From Candidatus Anaerobiospirillum pullicola (GTDB lineage Bacteria > Pseudomonadota > Gammaproteobacteria > Enterobacterales > Succinivibrionaceae): 54,768 nt of DNA. Below the pieces are notes generated by a model, which searched no databases, was not told where the DNA came from, and worked only from the letters and a program-made list of their open reading frames with translations. Positions 9,731-19,211 of this stretch are shown here, one piece after another. Location: contig JAHLFE010000058.1 of the NCBI GenBank assembly GCA_018884035.1, positions 1-54,768 of the forward strand, read 5' to 3'. How positions within the stretch are numbered: position 1 is the stretch's first letter; each line of letters opens with the position of its first letter. Position numbers and translations under genes: made by a program.

Positions 9731-11371
9731 ATGCGCAAGCTTGGTATTGTTCGTAGCCTGTACGTCGGTTTTGGCGTGCTTATGTCACTGATGCTGATCA
9801 TTACCCTGATCGCCGTTGTGCGTATTGCATCGATCGACAGCTCCCTCTCTGATGTCAATGACAATTACGCCGTCAAGCAACGTCACGCCATTGACATGCG
9901 TGGTGCGGTGCACGACAGCGCTATCGCTCTGCGCGATGCGGTCTTAGCCTTTGATGACAGTTCACGGCTTGAGCACTTGCAGGTGATCCGCAACTTACGA
10001 GAGGTTTATACCAAAGCCTTTAGCAGCTTAGGTCGCATCTACACCAACAGTACTTATCACACGCCTCAAGAGCTGCAGCTTTATAAAAACCTCCAAGCCA
10101 TCGATGCGCGTGCCACCAAGTCCACTAACGATACGATACGAGCCATTGAAAACAATGACTTACTCCAAGCCCGCACCATCCTCAACAATGTAGCCTCGCA
10201 AGACTACACCGACTGGCTGGCTGATATTAACGCTTTCATTAACTTCCAAGAGCGCAACTCGCAAATCGGCGTTAGCTATGTGCGCAGCGCCTCGTCTAAT
10301 CTGTTGCTCATTATGATCGTGGCCACGGTGATCAGCTTGCTGGCAGGCTTTATCATTGGCTACAACGTCATCAAGAACATGAAGAGCGTGATTGGTGGTA
10401 GTCCAGAGAAGGCGGTGTGCCTCATTAAGCAATTTGCCCAAGGCGACCTTACCATTCGCGTCGACAGCAAGTACAAGAACTCGATCTTAGATTCGATCAA
10501 TGTTATGGCTGAGCAGCTCTCGGGCGTGATGCAGAACATCTCGCAGATGAGTGCGCGCTTAAGTGAGTCCTCGGCTTCGCTTTCTGATTTAGCCCGCGAC
10601 AACACCAATTTCACCACCATGCAAAAGCAGGAAACGCAAAAGGGTGGTGATGCCATTAACAACCTCATGTCTGGGGTAAGCAACGTCTCTGACCTTGCCA
10701 ACAACGCCGTGCAATCTTCTGATGTGGCTAAGGAAGAAACGCAAAAGGGCGATGACGAGGTGCGCACTACCATCGAGTCCATCAATGGCTTAGCCATGCA
10801 GGTGGACAACGTTTCTGAGGTCATTGTCAAGCTGAACACTGACTCGCAAGAGATTGGCAAGGTGGTACAGATCATTGCCGAGATTGCCGAGCAGACCAAC
10901 CTCTTAGCGCTGAATGCCGCTATTGAGGCTGCCCGTGCCGGTGAGCATGGCCGTGGCTTTGCCGTGGTAGCAGATGAGGTGCGTGGTCTTGCCCAGCGCA
11001 CTAAGGACTCCACCAACGGCATTATCGACCTCATTAAGTCGAACCAAGAGCACACCCAGCGTGCGGTGGATGCTATGAGTGCCAGCCGTGAGCAAGCAAC
11101 CCACTCGGTAGAGCAAGCGCAAAAGGCTGGTGATTCGCTCAATCAGATTAACAGCACGATGGGCGACATTAACTCCATGAATGCCAACATTGCCCATGCG
11201 GCTCAAGAGCAGACCAGCATCTTAACTGACGTCAATTCCAACTTCATGCAGATCACGCAGATGGCGGAAAAGGCTCTGAGCAACTCGCAGGATATGGCAC
11301 AGCTGTCCAATGAGCTCACCACTCAAGCTAACAACCTGCAGCGCATCATCTCCTCGTTTAAGATTAACTAA
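9731..11371 (+). CDS. Methyl-accepting chemotaxis protein
   Basis: A transmembrane chemoreceptor signalling to CheA/CheW. I start it at ATG 9731 (GAGG 5 nt upstream) rather than at an in-frame TTG 16 codons earlier, giving 546 residues. TM1 spans about residues 9-32 and TM2 about 190-213. Between them is a helical periplasmic four-helix-bundle-type sensor domain of about 155 residues. A HAMP segment and the cytoplasmic coiled coil follow. The hairpin tip is unmistakable near residues 385-420 ([19 protein letters not shown], then [12 protein letters not shown]). The C-terminus has no CheR-tethering pentapeptide. The ligand cannot be inferred, and no other chemotaxis gene lies nearby. A terminator follows at 11434-11482. 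Confidence 0.93.
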   Translation: MRKLGIVRSLYVGFGVLMSLMLIITLIAVVRIASIDSSLSDVNDNYAVKQRHAIDMRGAVHDSAIALRDAVLAFDDSSRLEHLQVIRNLREVYTKAFSSLGRIYTNSTYHTPQELQLYKNLQAIDARATKSTNDTIRAIENNDLLQARTILNNVASQDYTDWLADINAFINFQERNSQIGVSYVRSASSNLLLIMIVATVISLLAGFIIGYNVIKNMKSVIGGSPEKAVCLIKQFAQGDLTIRVDSKYKNSILDSINVMAEQLSGVMQNISQMSARLSESSASLSDLARDNTNFTTMQKQETQKGGDAINNLMSGVSNVSDLANNAVQSSDVAKEETQKGDDEVRTTIESINGLAMQVDNVSEVIVKLNTDSQEIGKVVQIIAEIAEQTNLLALNAAIEAARAGEHGRGFAVVADEVRGLAQRTKDSTNGIIDLIKSNQEHTQRAVDAMSASREQATHSVEQAQKAGDSLNQINSTMGDINSMNANIAHAAQEQTSILTDVNSNFMQITQMAEKALSNSQDMAQLSNELTTQANNLQRIISSFKIN

Positions 11372-11433
11372 CGCCTTAAGTTAAGCTTAGCAGCGCCCGC
11401 CCCACGCGCGGCGCGGCCTTGTGGCACTTCCAT

Positions 11434-11482
11434 AAAGCCTCGGTTTAGGGCGGTCTTAGAACCGAACCTGCCGAGGCTTTTT
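11434..11482 (+). terminator. Rho-independent terminator after the chemoreceptor
   Basis: AAAGCCTCGG pairs perfectly with CCGAGGCTTT, enclosing a second small helix (GGT..ACC), and ends in TTTTT. It lies about 60 bp past the chemoreceptor stop codon. Confidence 0.88.
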
Positions 11483-11528
11483 GCTATGCCCCATTAGTCT
11501 GACTAATAGGGCTGCGGCGCGCTGCATC

Positions 11529-11720
11529 TTTGGGTTCTAGTGTGCAATTCATGGGATGCCATGTACGAAGGATGGTGGGCATGCCAAGGAAGTGCCTTCA
11601 AAGTACGTGCTGCTAAGCAGGTTCGCTTCGGAGTTTGTATGAGGCTACGTTGTGGTATCCCACAAACTCTGAGCAAAGCCCAAATGCAGCACCACATGAA
11701 TTGCACACTAAAACCCCAAA
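11529..11720. repeat. Nested inverted-repeat element (family 1, copy D)
   Basis: The outer arms (11529-11553 and 11695-11720) are near-perfect inverted repeats built on TAGTGTGCAATTCATG. Inside lies a second pair (about 11622-11640 and 11659-11690) carrying GAGTTTG / CAAACTCTGAG, which matches the ends of family 1 copies A-C. Read leftward, the inner right arm continues like copy B for about 35 bp, then diverges. This looks like a decayed copy inside another palindrome. Confidence 0.75.
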
Positions 11721-11935
11721 ACCTGATGTTTATCGGCGTTAGCGATACGCTGTGGCTGTTGCGGCTCAGAGATTCATTACTGATTCTGTGTGCTTGCGTG
11801 CTGATTGTGGATTCATGTGTGCAAGCTCATCACCCCTAAGATAGGCTCAGGCTAACCTACACCATTCATCTCGCGGTGTTCCCCCTACCACCTCGTCCCC
11901 AGATTCCTCATCCCCTTACTTACTAAAAGCTCACT

Positions 11936-12940
11936 ATGGCTGACTTTAGATTGCAGGTCTTCTACGCCGTTGCCAAAAACCTCTCCTTTACCAAAGCCGC
12001 ACAAGAGCTCTTTATTAGCCAGCCCGCAGTGACGCGTCATATCAACAAACTTGAGGATCAGTACCAAGTACTGCTCTTTGAGCGTCAGGGCAATAAGCTC
12101 AAGATCACTCCCGCTGGGCAGACCATGCTGCGACACAGTGAGCGCATCCTCCAAGAGTACCAGCAACTCGAGTACAGCATGAACCTCCTGCACCATGACC
12201 ATGTGGGCCAGCTGCGCTTAGGTGCCAGTACTACCATTGCCCAATACGTCTTACCGCCGTATTTAGTGCGCTTTGTCCGTGACTTTCCCCACGCTAACAT
12301 TTCCATGCTCAATGGTAACTCTCGCTTCATTGAGCACGAGCTTAATGAGCACAACATTGATGTGGGCTTAGTCGAGGGCGTGCTTCACTCGCCCCTACTC
12401 TCCTATACTCCGTTTTGCCATGATGAGCTCTTAGTGCTGGCTTCAGCCCACAGCAGCTACGCTCGTAGGCTCAGTACCCCCTCTGCCACTGCAACCAAGA
12501 GCTCTGTACCTCAGGGCAAAGCGTCCCACGATGCATCCAACGATGCGTCCTACGATGTATACAGCGATGCCCCCCACCCTATAGTCACTATCAGCTTAGA
12601 AGAGTTTACGCAGGCCCCCTTAGTGATGCGCGAGCGGGGCAGCGGTACACTCGACACCATCGAAAAGTGCCTCCATGAGCAAGGAATCAACTTTGCCGAC
12701 CTCAATGTCTGCATCTACTTGGGCAGCACTGAGGCGATTAAGCTCTTTGTGCAGCAGAGTGACAGCCTCTGTATCCTCTCCCGCTTTGCGGTAACCGAGG
12801 AGCTGCGCACAGGTAGTCTCATTGAGCTACAGGTACCATCACTGCACTTTGCACGAGAGCTAAGCTTAGTACAGGCACCAGGCCCCCAGAGCCCACTGGT
12901 CACGCGCTTTTTAGATTTTGTCCTTAAAGAGGTACAGTAG
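11936..12940 (+). CDS. LysR-type transcriptional regulator (CysR/YeiE-like)
   Basis: A 334-residue LysR regulator. The winged helix-turn-helix is at residues 3-60 (FTKAAQELFISQPAVTRHI), followed by a linker helix and a two-lobed effector domain. Landmarks are LRLGASTTIAQYVLPP, NGNSRFIEHEL, LVMRERGSGTLDTIE and YLGSTEAIKLFV, a pattern shared with E. coli YeiE and CysR-like regulators. An Ala/Ser/Asp-rich insertion of about 40 residues (about 178-218) interrupts the effector domain. No strong ribosome-binding site precedes the ATG. The gene lies directly upstream of a YeiH-family exporter; yeiE and yeiH are also neighbours in E. coli, so it probably controls that gene. The inducer is unknown. 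Confidence 0.88.
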   Translation: MADFRLQVFYAVAKNLSFTKAAQELFISQPAVTRHINKLEDQYQVLLFERQGNKLKITPAGQTMLRHSERILQEYQQLEYSMNLLHHDHVGQLRLGASTTIAQYVLPPYLVRFVRDFPHANISMLNGNSRFIEHELNEHNIDVGLVEGVLHSPLLSYTPFCHDELLVLASAHSSYARRLSTPSATATKSSVPQGKASHDASNDASYDVYSDAPHPIVTISLEEFTQAPLVMRERGSGTLDTIEKCLHEQGINFADLNVCIYLGSTEAIKLFVQQSDSLCILSRFAVTEELRTGSLIELQVPSLHFARELSLVQAPGPQSPLVTRFLDFVLKEVQ

Positions 12941-13018
12941 GCCCCAGCCACAACCGCACCAGCAAGTTATCCCCAGCAACGCGCGCCACCCCAACGGCTA
13001 CCAGTCCAACCAAAGAAG

Positions 13019-13042
13019 TGTTGTTGTTGTTGTTGTTGTTGT
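13019..13042. repeat. (TTG)7 microsatellite
   Basis: Seven uninterrupted TTG units, directly followed by TCGGGGG. It lies in non-coding DNA about 80 bp after the lysR stop. Confidence 0.9.
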
Positions 13043-13344
13043 CGGGGGCGGCTGCAATGCTGGCAGAGCTCATCATCTGGCTCGGTGCACTACCTGCACT
13101 GTGCCATCACCTTGCTTACTCCTTTCAGTTTTACCGGTCTCAGTATTTTCCTTTCCCGCCAGCGCCACTCTTACCTTTGCCGTTAGACTTTGCCTTGTAT
13201 TGCCCTGACCTGCTTTGGCTTGCTCAGTCCAGCCCTACCTTGTTTGCGTTCATCTGCACCATTTTAGTTATAGCAACTCTGAGCAGACCTATCCTCATTA
13301 AAGCTTGCTTATAACGCGTCGCTACCAATATGACTTAACAGCAC

Positions 13345-13367
13345 GTTATAACCTCTAGTTATGACGC
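13345..13367. promoter_or_regulatory. LysR-type operator candidate upstream of yeiH
   Basis: CGTTATAAC-ctcta-GTTATGACG is an inverted repeat with 8 of 9 matching positions per arm. Its core ATAAC-N5-GTTAT fits the palindromic boxes bound by LysR regulators. It lies about 125 bp upstream of the yeiH ATG and about 405 bp after the lysR stop. A weaker half-site (TTATAACG) lies near 13310. Confidence 0.6.
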
Positions 13368-13491
13368 ATACCAAAATAGCATTAGCAAAAGTGCAGTGAA
13401 GCGGGTATCTTTAGGGCCATCGTGAGCTCTACCAGGGGTCTGACTAATACTACAATCTGGAGAGCTACTCTAATTCCTACGGGAGGACTTA

Positions 13492-14595
13492 ATGTTCCAA
13501 AAAGGGCAGCGTGCCAATACCCTCCACGGTCTTTTGCTAATAGCGTTGTTTTCGCTGACAGCTTTCTACCTATCTGAAGTCCCATTTGTTAAGTCCCTCT
13601 CCTTAAGTCCACTCATTGTGGGCATCATCTTAGGTGTGATCTACGCCAATACCTTACGACGCAAGATGCCAGAGGAATGGGTACCAGGTATTAAGTTCTG
13701 CACCAAGCAGATTCTGCGTACTGGTATCGTGCTTTACGGATTCCGTCTTACTCTCTCTGATGTGGTAGCAGTAGGTTTACCCGCCATTGTGGTGGATGCC
13801 ATTATCGTCTGCGGCACCTTACTCTTAGGTGTGGGCTTAGGTCGCATCTTAAAGATGGATCGCGAGACGGCCTTAATGACTGCCACTGGTAGCTCTATCT
13901 GTGGTGCAGCTGCGGTCTTAGGTGCTGAGTCTGTGGTCAAATGCCAAGGTCATAAGACCGCCATTGCCGTGTCTACAGTGGTGATCTTTGGCACCATTGC
14001 CATGTTCCTCTACCCAATCATGTACCGTGCAGGTTTGCTCGACGCTTTAGGTGACATGGGCGTGGCTATCTACACTGGCTCGACCTTACATGAGGTGGCT
14101 CACGTCGCTGCCGCTGGTAATGCCATGGATCCTAGCGATACCTTAGGTATCGCCGCTACCGCGACCATCACCAAGATGATCCGCGTCATGATGCTGGCTC
14201 CAGTGTTAGTGGTGATGGCCATTATCTTAGCTAAGATCCGTGCGCAGGCTAAGGCAGCAAAGGAAGCAGCGCAAGGAGCTCCAGCGGTCAAGGAAAAGAC
14301 CAAGATCACCATCCCTTACTTTGCGATTAACTTCCTGCTGGTGATTGTGCTCAACACGTGGTTACAGGGCTTAGTTGGAGCGGAGAGCGTTAAGGACATC
14401 CCTCTTAACGGCACCATTGAGTACATTGACACCTTCTTACTGACCATGGCGATGACAGCCTTAGGTACTGATACCAGTATCGATAAGTTTAAGGCAGCAG
14501 GGGCAAAGCCTTTCTTACTGGCGTTCTTGCTGTTCATCTGGTTACTGGTGGGTGGCTACTGCTTAGCTCTCACTATTCCATCGTGGTTAAGCTAA
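13492..14595 (+). CDS. yeiH: YeiH-family (UPF0324) putative sulfate/sulfonate exporter
   Basis: A 367-residue inner-membrane protein with about ten hydrophobic segments. Family landmarks are LSPLIVGIILGVIYANT near residue 38, GIVLYGFRLTLSDV, ATGSSICGAAAVLGAESVV and GSTLHEVAHVAAAGNAM, and the late block LLTMAMTALGTDTSIDKF. The UPF0324/PSE family is annotated as putative sulfate exporters; the substrate is not proven. A GGGAGGA ribosome-binding site lies 5 nt upstream. A charged cytoplasmic loop rich in Lys/Ala (about residues 245-272) splits the protein. The upstream LysR gene and palindrome suggest inducible control, possibly in sulfur or sulfite stress. Confidence 0.88.
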   Translation: MFQKGQRANTLHGLLLIALFSLTAFYLSEVPFVKSLSLSPLIVGIILGVIYANTLRRKMPEEWVPGIKFCTKQILRTGIVLYGFRLTLSDVVAVGLPAIVVDAIIVCGTLLLGVGLGRILKMDRETALMTATGSSICGAAAVLGAESVVKCQGHKTAIAVSTVVIFGTIAMFLYPIMYRAGLLDALGDMGVAIYTGSTLHEVAHVAAAGNAMDPSDTLGIAATATITKMIRVMMLAPVLVVMAIILAKIRAQAKAAKEAAQGAPAVKEKTKITIPYFAINFLLVIVLNTWLQGLVGAESVKDIPLNGTIEYIDTFLLTMAMTALGTDTSIDKFKAAGAKPFLLAFLLFIWLLVGGYCLALTIPSWLS

Positions 14596-14685
14596 CGAGA
14601 GCGGTGGCAGCAAGTAGCAGCTACCGTTAAGCTGTGACCTGCTGCGCTTTTCCACAGTAAAAAGCCTTGAGAGGCTACTGAAGAT

Positions 14686-14734
14686 ACACAAGCCCAGCCT
14701 ATGGTCTGCACACAGGCCATGGCTCTGGGCTTGT
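14686..14734 (+). terminator. Hairpin after yeiH, possible terminator
   Basis: An 11-bp perfect stem, CACAAGCCCAG with CTGGGCTTGTG, encloses a CCATGG-type inner helix. The downstream tail (GCGTTT) is poor in T, so it may be an mRNA 3' end stabiliser rather than a classic terminator. Confidence 0.45.
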
Positions 14735-15195
14735 GGCGTTTATGGGCAAAGGCGAATCAGCACGAGACGTATGCTCCGCACAGAGCACGGCTATAGGACA
14801 CTGTGGGCAACTTGCTTTTGGGGACTGGTAAGAACTTAAGAGGAATGTAGGCTAAAACAAGGGGCTTAAGAAAACAGAGGGAAGTGCCTCACTTTGCGCT
14901 CAAGTTTTACCTTGAGATACTCTTAGGCATGACCAAAAACCCTGTGTTTATCAGCTTGAGCAAAATTACCCCATACCTCCTCACGATCGAATCTACCCCC
15001 ATCATGTGCTAATACCAAACAGCTGATTTACGAGGCTGTGCAACGCCCTCATTATCGGGTCTAAGCGCACCTCTAAACTCGCCACTCCCTGTCCCCAAGC
15101 CAACACCTACCACCACCAATCAACGCGCTTATCTCTGCCCCATCCCCCGCCTTCTTACCTAACCTCAAGCAAAATCACCCGCCTCTCCACATTGG

Positions 15196-15204
15196 TGATA
15201 CAAT
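15196..15204 (+). promoter_or_regulatory. Extended -10 promoter upstream of the lipoprotein gene
   Basis: TGATACAAT (positions 15196-15204) fits the extended -10 form TGnTAnAAT. No -35 hexamer stands out, as is common for extended -10 promoters. It lies about 100 bp upstream of the lipoprotein ATG. Confidence 0.5.
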
Positions 15205-15307
15205 GCCTATTTCATGTCACTTTTGTGCCCTGCAAGCCAGCACTGCTCCTGCTCAAGCAGGAAATATCAGGGCTTGCTCTCATCCTGACTTTTTTCTGAT
15301 TTAACTT

Positions 15308-15814
15308 ATGTTCGCAGCTCTGTTACGCTCATGGCGCGCACTGCTTCTGCTTGTAAGCTTAAGCCTCTTGCTCTCAGCTTGTGCCTCCCTACCAGAAGGT
15401 GCAGATAGTCCACAGTTGACCATTGAAAGCCTAACCTTAAACGAGCAAGGCTCTACCCCTAGCTTTGTGATCACCTACACCCTCGAGCATCACTCTGCTA
15501 CCGCGCTGCCGCTTTTAAGTGTCACCGCTGATGTCTTTGTCCGCGACACCAAAGTGGCAACCTTAACTAAGAATTTCAGCAAAGAAACGCTGCCACCTAA
15601 CCAAAAGGTACGTTACCAAATTGAGGTGCCAGCTAATCTCATCGGCGCTGCCAGCCTCGACTCCCTGCGCAATAACTCCCTTGTGATGCTGCAAGGCTCT
15701 TGTGCCTTAAATGTACGCTTAACACCCGACCCAAAGCTTAAGCAGTTTAACCCTAGCCGCAGCTATTATGGCTTAATCGGCGTCACCCAAGGATCACACG
15801 CCAATGGCATTTAG
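15308..15814 (+). CDS. Small lipoprotein, LEA2/WHy-like fold possible
   Basis: A 168-residue protein with a lipoprotein signal peptide: basic start, hydrophobic core, and lipobox LSAC ending at about residue 25. The residue after the lipid-bearing Cys is Ala, not Asp, which favours outer-membrane sorting. The mature part is beta-rich and resembles the LEA type 2 / water-stress (WHy) domain pattern in LTIESLTLNEQG, FVITYTLEHHS and RYQIEVP, a fold found in small enterobacterial lipoproteins. That resemblance is a guess from pattern only. Its last 11 bp overlap the next gene, which implies translational coupling and a shared role. Confidence 0.72.
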   Translation: MFAALLRSWRALLLLVSLSLLLSACASLPEGADSPQLTIESLTLNEQGSTPSFVITYTLEHHSATALPLLSVTADVFVRDTKVATLTKNFSKETLPPNQKVRYQIEVPANLIGAASLDSLRNNSLVMLQGSCALNVRLTPDPKLKQFNPSRSYYGLIGVTQGSHANGI

Positions 15815-16637
15815 CACGCAACAGTCCTTTGAACCTCGGGTGGGTACCGCCCAGCTAGTCTTTGGTGTGATTTACACCTTTATCATGCTCATTGCTCTGT
15901 GCATGGCCTTTTATGCCATGCAAGAGGGGCGTGATTACTACTTAAGCCTCTTTATGGGCGTCCTCTTTGCGCTCTTAGCCGCAAAGTCCTTTTTCATCAG
16001 CGCGCGTGTCAAAAAGCTCGTGCGTGAGGGCGTATACATGGAGGCGCAAGTCGACTCCTGCGAGCCTGTGCGTGGTATCACCGTCATTAAGGGTGTCTGC
16101 GATGTGCCAAACTACGGCTTAATCCACATCGAAACGCGCTTAGTTGGTGAGAGTATCTGCCATGAGATTAAGACCTTTATGGCTGATCACCAACAGTTTA
16201 AGCTGCCAGCCTTAGTGGTCGGTGCTAACACCAACCACCCACGTGGCATGTTTACCGTTAAGGGTGACCATGGCCACCTAGTGGTCAAAAGCGCCATGTT
16301 ACGCGGCCAAACTGCCGAGGACTTAGAGGCACAAAAGCAAAACAATAGCGCTTTAGATGATGCTACAGCTCGCGCTAAGGCCGCCACCCGCTTAGCCGAA
16401 GAGCAAAAGCAACAGGAAGCCGCGCAAGCTCAGATTGAGCAAACTCAGGATGAGCAAGCTCCGGCCGAGCAAACAGCTGCTACTGCTGACAGCGCTGCCG
16501 AGACTACTGCCGTTATGGCAGCACAGCCTGATTCAGTGGTCGGTGATAAGCGCCAAAGCGCTGAAGACGCCGCCTTAATGGCTGCGCTCAAACAACAAGA
16601 ACAAAAGCAGAACCACGAGCAAGGCAAGCACGACTAA
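15804..16637 (+). CDS. Two-TM membrane protein of unknown function with Gln/Ala-rich tail
   Basis: I do not recognise this 277-residue protein. Two membrane segments (about residues 18-38 and 47-66) are followed by a soluble domain of about 100 residues. That domain has alternating beta-type sequence (YMEAQVDSCEPVRG, LVVGANTNHPRGMFTVKG) and three Cys residues. From about residue 175 the chain becomes a highly charged Gln/Glu/Ala-rich segment likely to be helical or disordered. The start codon lies inside the end of the upstream lipoprotein gene (11-bp overlap), so the pair is probably translated together. DUF3592-like proteins have a similar two-TM plus beta-domain layout, but I cannot confirm that relation. 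Confidence 0.7.
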   Translation: MAFSTQQSFEPRVGTAQLVFGVIYTFIMLIALCMAFYAMQEGRDYYLSLFMGVLFALLAAKSFFISARVKKLVREGVYMEAQVDSCEPVRGITVIKGVCDVPNYGLIHIETRLVGESICHEIKTFMADHQQFKLPALVVGANTNHPRGMFTVKGDHGHLVVKSAMLRGQTAEDLEAQKQNNSALDDATARAKAATRLAEEQKQQEAAQAQIEQTQDEQAPAEQTAATADSAAETTAVMAAQPDSVVGDKRQSAEDAALMAALKQQEQKQNHEQGKHD

Positions 16638-17153
16638 GCTCAAGCTACGCTCGGGTTCTTTATTATGCCGCTGTGCCTGTGCTGGTATATGGCTCAGGCT
16701 GGAGTCAGTCCAAAGTGTTACCCCCTACTGCTACGCTTAAGTAGCTCCCGTAGCTCTATTTACGCTGGGTAGTGGTGACAGGGAAAAGCTTTGGTTAGGC
16801 TGCACTTTTAGCGGCTTTACCGTTTTTTGCTGCGCGCAGTAAGTCAAGGCAAGCAAGCAAGCACCTGCACTGCACGCAGTTAGGCTCTGGAGCTTAAGTA
16901 GCACTGCGCCCTTTTACCTTGCTCTTGCCGCCATGCATTCTTGGCTGTTTGCCTTTTTGGCAAAGGTAAGAGGTAATTGCAGACTAAGCTACTTTGCTAC
17001 CAGTGCCACCGTAGTGGTTTTAGGCTACACCGCACTACTTCTAAACTGCGCACTGCTTCAGACAAAAGAGCAAGATAGCACCGAGGTAAGCCGGTGGGGG
17101 CACAGTAATGTAGCCCATACCTAAAACTGGGTTTTTTAGGAGCACATCTTTTC
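16638..17153. other. 516-bp spacer before asnS
   Basis: No gene was seen. A small hairpin (TTTGCC/GGCAAA, 16948-16964) and direct GCAA repeats (16851-16862) are the only local patterns. An AGGAG sequence about 11 nt before the asnS ATG is its likely ribosome-binding site. No promoter was assigned. Confidence 0.45.
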
Positions 17154-18554
17154 ATGTCTCTAGTTGCGATTAAAGACGTCTTAAACCATAAGTGCGCCAT
17201 TGGTGACACCGTCACCATCGGCGGCTGGCTGCGTACCCGCCGTGATTCTAAGGCCGGTTTCTCTTTCTTAGCAGTGAACGACGGTTCCTGCTTCAATAAT
17301 CTGCAGGTGCTTGCTCCGAATACCATCAGCAATTACGACAGCGAGATCTTAAAGCTCACTACGGGCTGCTCGGTCATGGTCGAAGGCACCTTAGTCGCCT
17401 CCCAAGGCAAGGGCCAAGATGTCGAACTGCAAGCCACCAAGGTGCAGGTCTTAGGCTTAGTTGAAGACCCAGACACATACCCAATGGCCGCTAAGCGCCA
17501 CACCGTCGAGTACTTACGTGAGTATGCGCACTTACGCCCACGTACCAACCTCATCGGTGCTGTGATGCGTATCCGCAATTGCTTAGCTTACGCGCTGCAC
17601 TCCTTCTTCCAAGAGCGTGGCTACATGTGGGTTGCCACCCCGATCATCACCGCCTCCGACTGCGAGGGTGCCGGTGAGATGTTTACTGTCACTAACTTCG
17701 ACTTAGACAACCTGCCAAAGACTGAGCAAGGCAAGGTGGATTACAACCAAGACTTCTTTGGTAAGCACACCTTCCTCACCGTCTCAGGTCAGCTTAACGT
17801 TGAGACCTACGCCTGCGCGCTGTCTAAGGTCTACACATTTGGCCCTACCTTCCGTGCTGAAGACTCCAACACTACCCGTCACTTAGCTGAGTTCTGGATG
17901 CTGGAGATGGAGCAAGCCTTTGCCGACTTAAATGCCTGCGCCTCGGTCGCTGAGGACATGCTCAAGTATGTCTTTAAGCGCGTCTTAGCCGAGCGTGCTG
18001 ATGACATGGCCTTTATCGTTGAGCGTATCGATAAGGATGCGATCAAGCGCTTAGAGGACTTCATCAACGCTGACTTTGCGCAGGTTGACTACACCGACGC
18101 CATTAAGATCCTGCAAGAGTGCGGTAAGAAGTTTGAGTACCCAGTATCGTGGGGAATCGACTTACAGTCTGAGCACGAGCGTTACCTTGCTGAAGAGCAC
18201 TTTAAGGCTCCTGTGGTAGTGAAGAACTATCCAAAGGACATTAAGGCCTTCTACATGCGGCAGAACGACGATGGCAAGACCGTGGCGGCTATGGACGTGT
18301 TAGCCCCTGGCATTGGCGAGATCATTGGTGGCTCGCAGCGTGAGGAGCGCTTAGAGCTGTTAGATCGCCGTATGGACGAGTTAGGCTTAAACAAGGACTC
18401 TTACTACTGGTACCGTGACTTACGCCGTTATGGCTCGGTACCACACTCGGGCTTTGGTTTAGGCTTTGAGCGTCTGGTGGTGTACGTGACTGGTATTGGC
18501 AACATTCGTGATGCCATTCCATTCCCACGTTACCCACGTAACGCCAACTTCTAA
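17154..18554 (+). CDS. asnS: Asparaginyl-tRNA synthetase
   Basis: A class IIb aminoacyl-tRNA synthetase charging tRNA-Asn with asparagine. The N-terminal OB-fold anticodon-binding domain covers about residues 1-100 ([19 protein letters not shown]). The catalytic domain shows motif 1 near [19 protein letters not shown], motif 2 around [21 protein letters not shown], and motif 3 at [15 protein letters not shown] near the C-terminus. The length of 466 residues equals E. coli AsnS. Presence of AsnS suggests direct asparaginylation rather than sole dependence on the amidotransferase route. The gene stands alone. Confidence 0.98.
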   Translation: MSLVAIKDVLNHKCAIGDTVTIGGWLRTRRDSKAGFSFLAVNDGSCFNNLQVLAPNTISNYDSEILKLTTGCSVMVEGTLVASQGKGQDVELQATKVQVLGLVEDPDTYPMAAKRHTVEYLREYAHLRPRTNLIGAVMRIRNCLAYALHSFFQERGYMWVATPIITASDCEGAGEMFTVTNFDLDNLPKTEQGKVDYNQDFFGKHTFLTVSGQLNVETYACALSKVYTFGPTFRAEDSNTTRHLAEFWMLEMEQAFADLNACASVAEDMLKYVFKRVLAERADDMAFIVERIDKDAIKRLEDFINADFAQVDYTDAIKILQECGKKFEYPVSWGIDLQSEHERYLAEEHFKAPVVVKNYPKDIKAFYMRQNDDGKTVAAMDVLAPGIGEIIGGSQREERLELLDRRMDELGLNKDSYYWYRDLRRYGSVPHSGFGLGFERLVVYVTGIGNIRDAIPFPRYPRNANF

Positions 18555-19211
18555 CCCACCTTTATCCTGAGGCTACCGCAGCGGAGCTAAGCTGATATCA
18601 GCTGACCTGAACTGAGTTCCGCTGTGCTAAGTTCTGAGGTGGCCTTTGGTGTAATTCTCCTCACAGTGTCTGCTGGCGCTATCGTTGCTGCTCTTTGCAA
18701 GCGATCATCTCCCAGCGCTGGGAGGAGAGCTGTGCCGCCGCTCTCTTCCACTGTACCCTCACTCTCTACTGCTCTCTCCTGCATTTTCTTCTTGCTCTCC
18801 CTCTTTGCCTTTCCCCTACCCGCAACCTCACGCCAAGTGCTCGGGATGCTTCCTGCTCAAGTAGCGGCTATCCCACAGCGCTGCCGGATTGAGTGCCTTT
18901 AGTCCCCTGTGAGGTGCTGTGGTGGCACTCTGCGTTTTGCCGCTGGCCAGATCCCCTGTATCTTTACCCGCCTAGGCAGCAAAAAACTGCATGTACAGGC
19001 CAAAGCGCGCTATAATGTCTATTCACGTGCCTTAGCGCAAATGCACAATTTGCTATCCCCTCCTCTTGGCGTGCCATGTCAGAGGTGACTGCTGGTGCCC
19101 ATCTGTGTAGGCATGGTAACGGATCTTCTGTGCTGATCTCTCGACATTAGCCTCACCACAGTCTCAAGTCCTCTGGGCTGCCCCTCATGCCCCCCAATCC
19201 GCAGGTGTCGT
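18555..19211. other. 657-bp spacer between asnS and gntR-1
   Basis: A perfect 14-bp palindrome, AGCTGATATCAGCT (18590-18603), lies inside a larger imperfect hairpin (GCGGA..TCCGC, 18581-18622) just after asnS; it lacks a T run. A promoter for the GntR gene is proposed at 18987-19016. Small frames in between have no recognisable content. Confidence 0.45.
18987..19016 (+). promoter_or_regulatory. Promoter candidate of the first gntR gene
   Basis: A perfect TATAAT (19011-19016) lies 18 bp after CTGCAT (weak -35, 3 of 6). A partial palindrome around the -35, CTGCATGTACAG, could serve autoregulation. The leader would be about 190 nt. Confidence 0.4.

Larger units (their letters stand above)
11372..11935. 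other. 564-bp spacer with terminator and nested palindrome
   Basis: It contains the chemoreceptor terminator (11434-11482) and a 192-bp inverted-repeat element (11529-11720). The frames within it are produced by the palindrome and are not supported as genes. Upstream of the LysR gene there is no clear Shine-Dalgarno sequence or promoter. Confidence 0.55.
12941..13491. other. 551-bp spacer between lysR and yeiH
   Basis: It holds a (TTG)n microsatellite at 13019-13042 and an operator-like palindrome at 13345-13367. The hydrophobic frame starting near 13018 begins inside the microsatellite and is probably accidental. TACAAT at 13451-13456 is a possible -10 for yeiH, but no good -35 precedes it. 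Confidence 0.5.
14596..15307. other. 712-bp spacer with hairpins
   Basis: A long hairpin (14686-14734) follows yeiH: CACAAGCCCAG pairs with CTGGGCTTGTG, but no T run follows. Two copies of a recurrent motif (AGCAAAATYACC) lie at 14959-14970 and 15168-15179. The promoter of the next gene is at 15196-15204. No gene was seen. Confidence 0.5.

Noticed and set aside
10360-11142. A 260-codon minus-strand frame opposite the chemoreceptor
   Set aside because: It lies wholly within the strongly supported chemoreceptor signalling domain and is Ser/Cys-rich noise.
13018-13314. Leu-rich hydrophobic frame after lysR
   Set aside because: Its N-terminal Leu run is only the (TTG) microsatellite read in frame; there is no ribosome-binding site and no family pattern.
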